Positions 1-7,960 of a stretch of DNA of 36,516 nucleotides are shown here, in pieces. Every line of letters starts with the position of its first letter. Position 1 is the stretch's first letter. A model generated the notes under the pieces. That model was not told the DNA's origin and made no database searches. It was given only the letters and a program-made list of their open reading frames with translations. The translations under genes and the position numbers were made by a program. The stretch is from Streptomyces sp. S3(2020). Its GTDB lineage: Bacteria; Actinomycetota; Actinomycetes; Streptomycetales; Streptomycetaceae. The stretch lies in contig NZ_JABERD010000092.1 in assembly GCF_013044505.1 (NCBI RefSeq), forward strand, positions 1 through 36,516, in the 5' to 3' direction.

Positions 1-328
1 GGGGCGCGGTGTCGCCCGGTGCCGCTGCGGGCGGGCCGCCCTCGGGCCTCGGTGGATCGCCGCCCGCCGCGATGCTCGTCGGGTCCGCTGTCGCCCGCCC
101 GGGTTCCCAAGGGGCCCGGGATTCCGTCAGCGGGGTCGGCGGGGTGTCCTCCTCGCCCGCCCTCGGTGCCGGAACGCCCGTCCCCGTGTTCACCGTCCCC
201 GCCGCCGAGGCGAACCTGTCGTCCAGCGAGTCGGGCGCGGCTGCCGGGCCCGCGTCCTCGGTTTCGTCGTACAGCTGACCCCACCAGTCGTCCTCGTGAC
301 CGGTGGGCCTTCCCCCCTGCTGGCTCAT
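1..328 (-). CDS. Unknown protein, N-terminal part only (runs off left edge)
   Basis: The frame starts with ATG at 328-326 and stays open to the window edge, giving about 109 residues. The N-terminus reads MSQQGGRPTGHEDDWWGQLY and is followed by a long acidic stretch rich in Pro, Ala and Gly, typical of a disordered N-terminal tail. No catalytic motif lies in the visible part, so no function can be given. Third-position GC is high in this frame, which supports it over the two plus-strand frames across the same bases. A GGGG run lies only a few bases before the ATG, so the ribosome site is ordinary at best. The downstream body of the gene lies outside the window. Confidence 0.6.
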   Translation of the reverse strand, partial: MSQQGGRPTGHEDDWWGQLYDETEDAGPAAAPDSLDDRFASAAGTVNTGTGVPAPRAGEEDTPPTPLTESRAPWEPGRATADPTSIAAGGDPPRPEGGPPAAAPGDTAP

Positions 329-690
329 GCCCCTAATTGTCCACCGCACGGGCCGTATGAAAACGGGGCATCCGGAAAAATCGGCGGCACGCCGTACGGA
401 AGGTGAGTCAGGGAACAGTCGTGCGAGTGGCGTCGCCGGGCGGATCCACCCCCCACGGGAGAACCGCCCGGCGACACCCGGGTGACCCGGACCTTCGATC
501 CCCGACGCGTCGGCGCACGTCGCGGGCCCGGGCCACGATCCGGCTGACCGGATCGCCGTTCGCGTCGGTCATGCCGGAACTGAGTGTGACCTGCTTCCCT
601 GTCGCCGCGCTGTGATCGACGTACGGCGGGCCGGGCCCGGGGGAACCTGGCTGACCTGCGGGTTCTCCAGGCTTCCGGCACCCTGGACGA
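329..690. other. Intergenic region between divergent genes
   Basis: This 362-base stretch separates the leftward unknown gene (start 328) from the rightward DUF456 gene (start 691), so it should hold both promoters. On the minus strand GACAAT at about 336-341 is a possible -10 for the leftward gene, but no good -35 accompanies it. A 54-codon minus-strand ORF (408-572) exists but has no ribosome site and no recognisable motif, so I do not call it a gene. I see no RNA gene or clear terminator here. Confidence 0.4.
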
Positions 691-1173
691 ATGGGAGTGT
701 GGGACCTCCTGCTGGTCGGCCTGGTCCTCTTGCTCGGCCTGTGCGGAGTGCTGGTGCCCGGGGTGCCGGGGTCGTGGCTCGTGTGGGCCGCGGTCTCGTG
801 GTGGGCGCTGAAAGATCCGCGGCCGGTCGCGTGGTGGGTGCTGGTGGGGGCCACCGTCGTGCTGTTCCTGTCCCAGGTGGTGCGCTGGGCGCTGCCGCCC
901 CGTCGGCTGCGCACCAGCGGTGCCACGCCCCGGATGGCCGTGTACGCCGGGATCGGCGCGTTCCTCGGCTTCTTCCTGGTCCCCGTGCTGGGCGCGATCC
1001 CCGGCTTCATGGCCGGGATCTACCTGCACGAACGCCTCCGCCTGGGCCGCCGCGGCGAGGCCGAGGCAGCCCTGCGCACGGTCATGCGCTCGGGCGGCTC
1101 CAGCGTGCTGGCGGAGCTGTTCACCTGCCTGCTGATCATGGGGGCGTGGCTGGGGGCGGTGCTGTGGGGGTGA
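691..1173 (+). CDS. DUF456 family membrane protein
   Basis: A 160-residue, very hydrophobic protein. It has an N-terminal hairpin of two membrane segments (about 5-25 and 25-42), a third around 48-68, a Gly-rich segment around 85-112 containing AGIGAFLGFF and PGFMAGIYLHE, and a C-terminal segment around 138-159. The Gly/Pro-rich pattern (LVPGVPGSW near residues 22-30 and GAIPGFMAG near 103) is what I recognise as DUF456, a family of small inner-membrane proteins with no established reaction. The ATG at 691 has only a weak purine stretch upstream. The gene ends 30 bases before the convergent ogt gene. Confidence 0.75.
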   Translation: MGVWDLLLVGLVLLLGLCGVLVPGVPGSWLVWAAVSWWALKDPRPVAWWVLVGATVVLFLSQVVRWALPPRRLRTSGATPRMAVYAGIGAFLGFFLVPVLGAIPGFMAGIYLHERLRLGRRGEAEAALRTVMRSGGSSVLAELFTCLLIMGAWLGAVLWG

Positions 1174-1203
1174 GGCAGGGCCGCGGCGCGGTTCGCCCGC
1201 GTC

Positions 1204-1686
1204 CTACAGGGCACCCTCCAGGCTCAGCAGCCTCGTCTTGCGTTCCAGGCCCCCCGCGTACCCCGTCAGCGAACCGTCCGCACCGATCACCCGGTGGCAG
1301 GGCCGGACGATGAGCAGGGGGTTGGCGCCGATCGCGCCGCCCACCGCCCGCACCGCGGCCCGGGGCGCTCCGATGCGGGTGGCGATCTCGCCGTAGGTCG
1401 TCGTGGCGCCGTAGGGGACGTCGTCGAGGGCGGCCCAGACCCGTTCGCGGAACTCGGTGCCCTCGGCCCTCAGCTCCAGCCGGAACTCCTTCAGCTCACC
1501 GGCGAAGTACGCGGCGAGCTGCTGTCCGGCCTCGTGGAAGAGGGCGGGGTCGTGGCGCCAGCCGTCCTGGACCGTGCGGCCGCCCTTCTGGTCCGGCACG
1601 GAGAGGGAGGTGAGGGTGCCGGTCGGGTCGGCGGTGAGGAGGAGGGGGCCGACGGGGCTGTCGACGGTGGTCCAGTGGGTGGTCAT
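1204..1686 (-). CDS. ogt: Methylated-DNA--protein-cysteine S-methyltransferase
   Basis: 160 residues, the normal size for a single-domain Ogt/MGMT. The enzyme moves the alkyl group of O6-alkylguanine or O4-alkylthymine in DNA onto its own cysteine, a single-turnover repair. The active-site motif PCHRVIG is present with the acceptor Cys at about residue 130. It is preceded by the winged-helix recognition region VPYGATTTYGEIA and followed by the conserved LTGYAGGLERK. The ATG at 1686 overlaps the TGA of the upstream AdaA-AlkA gene by four bases (ATGA), so the two are probably translated in a coupled manner as one alkylation-repair operon. Confidence 0.95.
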   Translation of the reverse strand: MTTHWTTVDSPVGPLLLTADPTGTLTSLSVPDQKGGRTVQDGWRHDPALFHEAGQQLAAYFAGELKEFRLELRAEGTEFRERVWAALDDVPYGATTTYGEIATRIGAPRAAVRAVGGAIGANPLLIVRPCHRVIGADGSLTGYAGGLERKTRLLSLEGAL

Positions 1687-3041
1687 CGGGTCTCCAACTC
1701 CCCTGCGGTGCGCAGGTGTTGTACGGCGTACGAGCGCCAGGGGCGCCAGCTGTCGGGGGCGTCCAGGTCGGGCGGGGCCACGTCGGGGTCGCCGAGGGCG
1801 CGGGTGCGGATGACGGCGACGGTACGGGCGTCCAGGCCGGGCAGGGCGAGCAGCGCCGTCTGCGCGTCGTCGCGGTCGGCGCCGGGGTCCAGGTGGACGG
1901 CGCCGTCGGCGAGGGCGGCGGTGAGCGCGCCGAGGGGGCCCGCGGGCTCGGCCTCCGCCAGGACCGCCGGTTCGGGGAAGAGGTGGGTGAGGCTGCCGCA
2001 GGGCGCGTCGAGTGCCTTGCCGTAGCGCTGCACGAGCCGCGCGGTCCGTGCGGGGCCGGCCAGTGCCCGTACCGCCAGTTCCTCCGGGTCGGCGGCGCCC
2101 GGCGACCGCAGCCCCGGCCGGGCCGCGACCAGCGGGGCGAGCCGCGGGTCGGCGCCGAGCCGTTCGTCGACGGCGTACGGGTCGGCGTCGAGGTCGAACA
2201 GGCGCCGCAGCCGCTGTACGGCGGTCGTCAGATCCCGCAGGTCGGTGAGGTGGAGCCGGGCGTCGAGCCAGCCGCGCGGCCGTTCCTCGACGGCGACGAT
2301 CCCGGTGCCGTACGGCAGCCGCAGGGTGCGCCGGTAGGTGCGCTTCCCCTCCGGTCCGCTCACCTCCTCGACGCCGGACACGGCCTCGTCGGCCAGGACG
2401 TCGAAGACGGCGCCGGACCGGTAGGCGCCCCGGTAGGCGAGGCGCAGCGGTACACCGGCCGCCGGGGTGGCCGTACGGCGGGACGCGGGCGCGGCGTCGC
2501 GCAGCCGGCTCGGGGTCGACGCGTACACGGTGCGGATCGTGTCGTTGAACTGGCGCACGCTGGCGAACCCGGAGGCGAACGCGATCTGGGTGACGGGCAG
2601 CTCCGTGGTCTGCAACAGGACCCGTGCGGTGTGCGAGCGCTGGGCGCGGGCGAGGGCGACGGGCCCGGCGCCGAGTTCCGCGGTGAGCTGCCGCTGGACC
2701 TGCCGGGCGCTGTAGCCCAGCCGGTCGGCGAGCCCCGCGACGCCCTCCCGGTCGACGACGCCGTCGCCGATCAGCCGCATCGCGCGGCCCACGACATCGG
2801 CCCGTACGTTCCACTCGGCCGACCCCGGCACGGCGTCCGGACGGCACCGCCGGCAGGCCCGGAACCCGGAGCCCTGCGCGGCGGCGGCCGTCGCGAAGAA
2901 CCGCACATTGCGCCGCTTGGGCGTGACGGCGGGACAACTGGGCCGACAGTAGATCCCGGTCGTCTCGACGGCGAAGAAGAACTCTCCGTCGAACCGCCCG
3001 TCCCGACTCCGCACCGCCTCGTACCTGCTGTCTTCGTCCAT
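1683..3041 (-). CDS. alkA: AdaA-AlkA fusion: methyl-responsive regulator and 3-methyladenine DNA glycosylase
   Basis: 452 residues from the ATG at 3041; a GTG one codon earlier is an alternative. The N-terminus is an Ada zinc domain with Cys32, Cys36, Cys63 and Cys66 (CRPSC ... CRRC), whose first Cys is the methylphosphotriester acceptor in the family. An AraC-type double helix-turn-helix follows at about 85-185 (LADRLGYSARQVQR, ITQ/QIAFASGFASVRQFND). The rest is an AlkA glycosylase: the N-terminal AlkA fold, then the HhH-GPD motif LPGLDARTVAVIRTRALG and a catalytic Asp in APPDLD. The protein should sense methylation damage, activate its own operon and excise alkylated bases. The same fusion is known in mycobacteria. 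ogt follows with ATGA overlap. Confidence 0.9.
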   Translation of the reverse strand: MDEDSRYEAVRSRDGRFDGEFFFAVETTGIYCRPSCPAVTPKRRNVRFFATAAAAQGSGFRACRRCRPDAVPGSAEWNVRADVVGRAMRLIGDGVVDREGVAGLADRLGYSARQVQRQLTAELGAGPVALARAQRSHTARVLLQTTELPVTQIAFASGFASVRQFNDTIRTVYASTPSRLRDAAPASRRTATPAAGVPLRLAYRGAYRSGAVFDVLADEAVSGVEEVSGPEGKRTYRRTLRLPYGTGIVAVEERPRGWLDARLHLTDLRDLTTAVQRLRRLFDLDADPYAVDERLGADPRLAPLVAARPGLRSPGAADPEELAVRALAGPARTARLVQRYGKALDAPCGSLTHLFPEPAVLAEAEPAGPLGALTAALADGAVHLDPGADRDDAQTALLALPGLDARTVAVIRTRALGDPDVAPPDLDAPDSWRPWRSYAVQHLRTAGELETR

Positions 3042-3095
3042 CACACCGTCCAGTCTGCGGCCTGGGGAAGAACAGGGCTGGCGGATTTCGGACAC

Positions 3096-3132
3096 GGCAC
3101 TGGTGGCGCCCTGAAAGGCGCTCACAGGTGCC
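3096..3132 (-). terminator. Hairpin directly after rsgA
   Basis: On the minus strand GGCAC pairs with GTGCC at the ends and GCGCC pairs with GGCGC next to a short TTTCA-type loop, with internal mismatches. It begins at the base after the rsgA TAG (3133-3135). There is no T-run, which is common for Streptomyces terminators. It separates rsgA from the alkA-ogt operon downstream. Confidence 0.45.
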
Positions 3133-4224
3133 CTACCGCACCCTCCCCCGCTTCGCCTCCATCGCGGCCTTCCCCTCGGCGCCCCGACGCTTCCAGTCCC
3201 GCCGAAGCTCCGCACGGACCCGCGCGTCGGTCTTGGCCACGATCCGCTGGTTCTCCCGGATCAGCTTCCGGTAGCTGTCCAGCCGCCGTTCCGGCAGCTC
3301 ACCGTCGTCGACCGCGGCGAGCACCGCGCATCCCGGCTCCGCCTCATGGGCGCAGTCGTGGAAGCGGCACCGCTCGGCCAGTTCCGCGATCTCGGAGAAG
3401 ACCTGTCCGACACCGCTCTCGGCGTCGTACAGCCCGACCCCCCTGAGCCCGGGCGTATCGATGAGCACGCCCCCTCCCGGCAACGACAGAAGGTTGCGTG
3501 TGGTCGTCGTGTGCCGCCCCTTCCCATCGACGTCCCGGGCGGCCCGGACATCCATGACGTCCTCTCCGACCAGCGCGTTCGCGAGGGTCGACTTGCCCGC
3601 CCCGGACTGGCCGAGCAGCACGGACGTACCGCCGGACACGACGGCGGCGAGGACATCGAGTCCGTCGCCGTCCATCGCGCTGACCGTCAGCACCGGTACG
3701 CCCGGCGCCGTGGTCTCCACGTCCTCGACGAGATGCGCGAGCGTCACCGCGTCCGGCACGAGGTCGGCCTTGGTCAGCACGACCACGGGCTGCGCCCCGG
3801 ACTCCCAGGCGAGCGCGAGGAAGCGCTCGATGCGGCCGAGGTCGAGTTCGACGGCGAGGGAGACGGCGACGATCGCGTGGTCGACGTTGGCGGCGAGGAT
3901 CTGCCCCTCGGACCGCTTGGAGGAGGTGGAGCGCACGAAGGCGGTGCGGCGCGGCAGATACGTGCGGACGTAGCGCGGGTTGCCGCCGGGTTCGACGGCG
4001 ACCCAGTCGCCGGTGCAGACGACCCGCAGCGGGTCGTGGGGTGTGACGAACGCGGTGTCGGCCCGCAGGAGGCCGTCCGCGGTGACGACGTCGCACTGCC
4101 CGCGGTCGACGCGGACGACCCGCCCGGCCAGCAGTCCTTCGGCGTCGTAGGGGGCGAACTCGTCCGCCCATGCGTCGTCCCAGCCGTAGGGAGCGAGCGC
4201 GGAGAAAACAGAGCTGGAAGTCAA
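3133..4224 (-). CDS. rsgA: Ribosome small subunit-dependent GTPase A
   Basis: 363 residues starting at a TTG at 4224, with GAAGGG a few bases upstream. RsgA is a circularly permuted GTPase that helps mature the 30S subunit. The permuted order is visible: an OB-fold N-terminal part (about 30-100), then G4 TKAD (about 152), a G5-like SAMDGDG, G1 GQSGAGKST (about 205), a G2 Thr region HTTTTR and G3 DTPG (about 255). The C-terminal zinc motif CRFHDCAHEAEPGC is intact. A 22-codon upstream ORF and a small hairpin over the ribosome site may control translation. It is followed by a hairpin and then the alkylation-repair operon. Confidence 0.95.
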   Translation of the reverse strand: MTSSSVFSALAPYGWDDAWADEFAPYDAEGLLAGRVVRVDRGQCDVVTADGLLRADTAFVTPHDPLRVVCTGDWVAVEPGGNPRYVRTYLPRRTAFVRSTSSKRSEGQILAANVDHAIVAVSLAVELDLGRIERFLALAWESGAQPVVVLTKADLVPDAVTLAHLVEDVETTAPGVPVLTVSAMDGDGLDVLAAVVSGGTSVLLGQSGAGKSTLANALVGEDVMDVRAARDVDGKGRHTTTTRNLLSLPGGGVLIDTPGLRGVGLYDAESGVGQVFSEIAELAERCRFHDCAHEAEPGCAVLAAVDDGELPERRLDSYRKLIRENQRIVAKTDARVRAELRRDWKRRGAEGKAAMEAKRGRVR

Positions 4225-4229
4225 GGGTG

Positions 4230-4243
4230 ACCCTTCACAGGGT
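4230..4243 (-). promoter_or_regulatory. Small hairpin covering the rsgA ribosome-binding site
   Basis: On the mRNA (minus) strand ACCCT-GTGA-AGGGT forms a five-pair stem with a four-base loop. The AGGGT arm contains the bases expected to act as the Shine-Dalgarno of the TTG start at 4224. Folding would hide the site. Whether it matters in vivo is inference. Confidence 0.35.
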
Positions 4244-4266
4244 GGCCCCGGCGAGGAGTGAGGTGG

Positions 4267-4335
4267 TCAGCCGGCGGCCACGGAGGTGGACTTGATGAAC
4301 TGGATGCGGGCAGCGCTCGTCGCAGTGACAGCCAT
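4267..4335 (-). CDS. 22-residue upstream ORF of rsgA (possible leader peptide)
   Basis: The ATG at 4335 is preceded by AGGAGGTG with about eight bases spacing, a better ribosome site than that of rsgA. The peptide is MAVTATSAARIQFIKSTSVA followed by Ala-Gly and TGA. It ends 42 bases before the rsgA TTG. It has no run of a single amino acid and no Cys, so it does not look like a classical amino-acid attenuator. It could be a leader peptide that couples translation, or a small protein in its own right. The strong ribosome site and position are the evidence; the function is unknown. Confidence 0.5.
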   Translation of the reverse strand: MAVTATSAARIQFIKSTSVAAG

Positions 4336-4361
4336 CGGTCAGACACCTCCTCGTACGCACT

Positions 4362-4383
4362 CGGTCGACCGTGATCGGTCGAC
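4362..4383. repeat. Two copies of CGGTCGAC, candidate operator
   Basis: CGGTCGAC occurs at 4362-4369 and 4376-4383, start-to-start distance 14 bases. The first copy extends to the perfect palindrome CGGTCGACCG. They lie just upstream of the 22-codon ORF in the region between the divergent rsgA and LuxR-type genes, where an operator would be expected. No regulator can be named. Confidence 0.3.
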
Positions 4384-4614
4384 GCCGGAACGCCTCCACC
4401 ATAGACAGGTGCGCTCGCGGACGCCACGAGTTTTTTCGCCGCGCGACCGGAGATGAGCACGTTCTGTCAGGAAAGCGCCGTCAGTTGGCAATGTCCGCAC
4501 TACAGGCGCCTGACCTGCGCCTCGCTCTTAATGTTCTTGGTAGGGCCGCCGTAGGCCCGCCCACCGCGGATCCACGGCGCGCACGGGGCGCACCACGTTC
4601 GGAGGCGGGTTCCG

Positions 4615-4731
4615 ATTCTGCAAGCATCCGCGACGCGAGGAAGTGCCGGTCGGAGTCCGAGGGCGTCGAGCTTCGTCGGCCGGCGGCAGGAGGTCACGGA
4701 GGTCAAGCGGCTGCTGGCCGCCCACCGGCTG
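4615..4731 (+). other. In-frame upstream extension of the LuxR-type regulator
   Basis: The frame of the downstream gene is open from 4555 and encodes SSFVGRRQEVTEVKRLL (from about 4663) just before the GTG at 4732. In this family that sequence normally forms the start of the NTPase domain, ahead of the Walker A loop. No ATG, GTG or TTG exists in frame between the TAG at 4552-4554 and 4732. The only options are ATT 4615 or CTG 4618, with GGAGG at 4601-4605 at a suitable distance. An in-frame ATG at 4531 is cut off by that TAG after seven codons. Confidence 0.5.
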
Positions 4732-6936
4732 GTGAGCCTGACCGGGCCGGGTGGCGTCGGCAAGACCAGACTGGCCCTGCACGTCCTGCCGGCGCTGACG
4801 AAGCGGTTCGCCGACGGTGTGCACGTGGTCCAGCTCGCCGGTGTGCGGGACTCCTCGCTGGTGCCGCTCGCCCTGGCCGAGGCGCTGAACATCCGTGACG
4901 TGTCGGGGCGTTCGCCCGTCGAGGTGCTCGTCGAGCACCTCGGGGAACGCGAGCTGCTCCTCGTACTGGACAACTGCGAGCACCTGGCCGACGCCTGCGC
5001 GGAACTCCTCGGGACGCTGCTGGCGCGGACCGCGCGGGTGCGGGCGCTGGCCACCAGCAGACATCCGCTGGGGGTGGCCGGACAGCACGTACTGGAGGTG
5101 CAGCCGTTGCCCACGCCCGCGCCGGGCGAACCGTTGCCCCCCAAGCCCGCCCTGGAGTATCCGGCGCTGGCCCTGTTCGCCGACCGGGCCGCGGAGGTGC
5201 TGCCCGGGTTCGCGCTCACGGCGGACAACCAGGAGGCGGTGGCCGCCCTGTGCCACCGTCTGGACGGGCTGCCGCTCGCGATCGAGCTGGCCGCGGTCCG
5301 GATGCGCGCGCTGGGTGTCCGGCAGGTGCTCGACCGGCTGGACCGTCGCTACCGGCTGCTGGCCGACGCCGAGGACGCCCCCGCCCGGCACCGCACCCTG
5401 CGGGCGACGGTCGACTGGAGCCACGACCTGTGCACCCCTCAGGAGCAGGCGGTGTGGGCGCACGCCTCGGTGTTCGCCGGGAGCTTCGACCTGGACGCGG
5501 TGGAGGAGGTCTGCGCCGGCGCGGGCCTCGACCGGGACGCGACGGTGGACGCCGTCGCCGGGCTGGTCGACAAGTCGCTGCTGGTCCGCGACGGCGACAC
5601 CGTGCACGCCCGGTACCGGATGCTGGAGTCGATCCGGCACTACGGCCTGGACCGGCTGCGCGAGAGTGGCGCCGACGCGGAGGTGGAGGCCCGGCGCCGG
5701 GTGCGGGACTGGTGCCTGGGCTTCGTCGAGGAGTGCGAGCGGCGGTGGTTCGGCCCCGACCAGCCGGAGCTGGTCCGGCGGCTGCACGCCGAGTCGGACA
5801 CCGTCCGCGCGGCGCTGGAGTTCTGTCTGGGCACACCGGGCGAGGTGCGGGCCGGGCTGAAGCTCGCCGGGCATCTGTGGTTCTTCTGGTTCGCGACCGG
5901 CGCCCTGATGGAGGGCAGGTTCTGGCTGGAGCGGCTGCTCGCCGCCGACCCGGAGCCGACCCGTGAACGGGCCCGGGCCCTGTGGGCTCTGGCGCTGATG
6001 CTGCTCAGCCAGGGCGACGCCGTGCGGGGCGGGCCGCTCGCCGAGGAGTCACACGAGCTGGCCCTGCGGCTCGGCGACGAGACCGAGGCCGCCCACACCT
6101 ACTTCGGCCGCGGCGGCGCGCGCCTGATCAGCGGCTCCTTCGAGCGGGCCCGGGAGGTGTACGAGGAGGCGCTCTCCCGGCCGCCGCGCGAGGGCGAGTC
6201 GATGAGCCTGGTCGGCTTCAAGTACGTCGAACTGGCCCATGTCCTCAGTCTCCAGGGCGAGTACGAGCGCGCGATGGCCCTGTGCGCGGAGTTCCGGAGG
6301 ATCTGTCTGGCCCACGGCGAGCAGTGGATCCACTCCTACCTCCTGCGCATCCTCGCCTTCGCCGAGTGGTCCCGGGGGGACCAGGTGTCGGCCAGGACGC
6401 ACGCCCGGGAGTGTCTGCGGCTCAAGCGGGCGGTCGGCGACGTGTTCGGGATCGGCATCACGCTGGAACTGCTCGCTGCGGTCCACGCCCGCTCCGGCGA
6501 GGGCCGGCCCGCCGCCGTCCTGCTGGGCGCGGCCCGGCGGATCTGGCGGGACGCCCATGTCGCCCTGGACCGCACCCCGTCCCACGGCCCGGTCCGCGAC
6601 GAGGCCGAGGCAGCGGCCCGTGCGCTGCTGGGCGACGCGTTCGGGCCCGCCCACCGCGAGGGCCTGGAGCTCGACCCGGACGACGCGGTGGGCTACGCGC
6701 TCGGTGAGCGGACGTCATCCGCCCGCCGGGTGCCGGACAGTCCGCTCACCCGCCGCGAGGCGGAGGTCGCCGAGCTTCTCGGCCAGGGCCTGACCAACCA
6801 GCAGATCGCCGACCGGCTGGTCGTCGCGGTACGGACGGCGGAGGGCCATGTGGAGCGGATCCTCAGCAAGTTGGGCTTCACCTCCCGCAGCCAGGTCGCC
6901 GTCTGGACCGCGTCGCGCGGCACCGCACGCCCCTGA
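4732..6936 (+). CDS. LuxR-family transcriptional regulator with N-terminal NTPase
   Basis: 734 residues from GTG 4732, though family homology continues upstream in frame (see 4615-4731). In order: Walker A GPGGVGKT at about residues 5-12, Walker B LLLVLDNCEHL at about 76-86, an ATSRHPL sensor-like motif near 104, the GLPLAIELAA motif near 183, then a winged-helix segment and a TPR-like helical region (about 350-600). The C-terminus is a LuxR/GerE helix-turn-helix: LTRREAEVAELLGQGLTNQQ then RTAEGHVERILSKLGF. Proteins of this type bind ATP and act as large, signal-controlled activators; the ligand is unknown. It is followed 49 bases later by the MEDS-domain gene in the same direction, which suggests it may control that pair. 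Confidence 0.85.
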   Translation: MSLTGPGGVGKTRLALHVLPALTKRFADGVHVVQLAGVRDSSLVPLALAEALNIRDVSGRSPVEVLVEHLGERELLLVLDNCEHLADACAELLGTLLARTARVRALATSRHPLGVAGQHVLEVQPLPTPAPGEPLPPKPALEYPALALFADRAAEVLPGFALTADNQEAVAALCHRLDGLPLAIELAAVRMRALGVRQVLDRLDRRYRLLADAEDAPARHRTLRATVDWSHDLCTPQEQAVWAHASVFAGSFDLDAVEEVCAGAGLDRDATVDAVAGLVDKSLLVRDGDTVHARYRMLESIRHYGLDRLRESGADAEVEARRRVRDWCLGFVEECERRWFGPDQPELVRRLHAESDTVRAALEFCLGTPGEVRAGLKLAGHLWFFWFATGALMEGRFWLERLLAADPEPTRERARALWALALMLLSQGDAVRGGPLAEESHELALRLGDETEAAHTYFGRGGARLISGSFERAREVYEEALSRPPREGESMSLVGFKYVELAHVLSLQGEYERAMALCAEFRRICLAHGEQWIHSYLLRILAFAEWSRGDQVSARTHARECLRLKRAVGDVFGIGITLELLAAVHARSGEGRPAAVLLGAARRIWRDAHVALDRTPSHGPVRDEAEAAARALLGDAFGPAHREGLELDPDDAVGYALGERTSSARRVPDSPLTRREAEVAELLGQGLTNQQIADRLVVAVRTAEGHVERILSKLGFTSRSQVAVWTASRGTARP

Positions 6937-6985
6937 CGGTCTCCCCGGACCGCGCCCCTCACGACTCACACGAAAGGGAACGGAC

Positions 6986-7960
6986 ATGACGGATCACCAG
7001 CAGCAGACCACGGCCCCCGTCAAGCATCACGCCGGCATCCACTCCTGCGACGAGGAGTTCCTGACGATGATGGTGCCCTTCCTCAGGGACGGCATCGCCG
7101 CCGAGGACGAACCCGACCCGGTGGCCATCACCACCCCGCGCAAGCTGGACCTGCTGCGCGAGGCGCTCGGCCCGGACGCCCGGCATGTGGACCTCCAGGA
7201 CTCCGCGCACTGGTACTGCGGGACGCCCGCGAACAGCATGGCCACCGCCCTCGACTACTACGTCACGCACGCGGGCCCGACGGGACGGCTGCACATGGCG
7301 GGCGAACCTCTCTGGAGCGGCCGCTCGCCGCGCCAGATCACCGAGTGGAAGCGGTACGAGGCCCTGGCCACCGAGCTCTTCACCGGAGCCCCGCCGGACC
7401 TGATGTGTCTCTACGACACCCGTATCGCACCGCCCGACGTCGTCGAGGCGGCCCGGCACACCCATCCGACCGTGCTGGACCGGCTCGGCATCCGGCCCAG
7501 CCCCCAGTTCACACGACCCGCCGAGTACGCGACGCGGGACCTCGCCCCGCTGCCCGAACCGCCGCCGGAGGCCGTCGAGGTCGGTCTCGCCGGGGACATG
7601 GCCACCGCCCGCCGGTTCGCCGCGGAGCAGGCGAGGGCCCGCGGTATGACGGGCGAGCGGGCCGACCGTTTCGGGGTGGCCGTGTCCGGGGCCACCGGCT
7701 ACGCGGCCGCCCAGGGCCTGGACAGCGCGCACCTGCTGCTGTGGTCGACCGGGGAACGGATCGTCTGCGAACTGCGCACCCCGCACGGCCGTATCACCGA
7801 CCCGTTCCTCGGCTTCCGGCCCCCCGGCCCGGAGACGGGCCCGGAGGACGGCCTGTGGCAGACCCGTCAGTTCTGCGAGTTCGTGGACCTGAGGTCGGGG
7901 GACGCGGCGGCGGACGGGTGGACGATCCGCATGGAGACGGCCCTGACACCCTCGGGGTGA
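6986..7960 (+). CDS. MEDS-domain / RsbA-like anti-sigma regulatory protein
   Basis: 324 residues. The ATG at 6986 has AAAGGGAA about eight bases upstream. The N-terminal part (about 15-165) carries the MEDS-type sensory domain pattern, with KHHAGIHSCDEEFL at the start, HVDLQDSAHWY near 68-78 and HMAGEPLW near 104. The C-terminal part (about 200-310) resembles an RsbW-type ATPase fold but lacks an obvious intact N-box (ADRFGVAVSGATGYAAAQGL). Streptomyces proteins of this build are usually called RsbA-like anti-sigma regulators. They are thought to sense a signal and act in sigma-B-type partner switching. The RsbW-like ATPase follows 113 bases downstream. Confidence 0.75.
   Translation: MTDHQQQTTAPVKHHAGIHSCDEEFLTMMVPFLRDGIAAEDEPDPVAITTPRKLDLLREALGPDARHVDLQDSAHWYCGTPANSMATALDYYVTHAGPTGRLHMAGEPLWSGRSPRQITEWKRYEALATELFTGAPPDLMCLYDTRIAPPDVVEAARHTHPTVLDRLGIRPSPQFTRPAEYATRDLAPLPEPPPEAVEVGLAGDMATARRFAAEQARARGMTGERADRFGVAVSGATGYAAAQGLDSAHLLLWSTGERIVCELRTPHGRITDPFLGFRPPGPETGPEDGLWQTRQFCEFVDLRSGDAAADGWTIRMETALTPSG

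Noticed and set aside
408..572. 54-codon minus-strand ORF starting MTDANGDPVSRIV
   Set aside because: No ribosome site, no recognisable motif and a low-complexity Arg/Gly/Pro tail; typical of chance ORFs in high-GC DNA.
1716..3446. 576-codon plus-strand ORF opposite alkA
   Set aside because: It is the antisense shadow of the AdaA-AlkA gene, whose domains and catalytic residues are clear.
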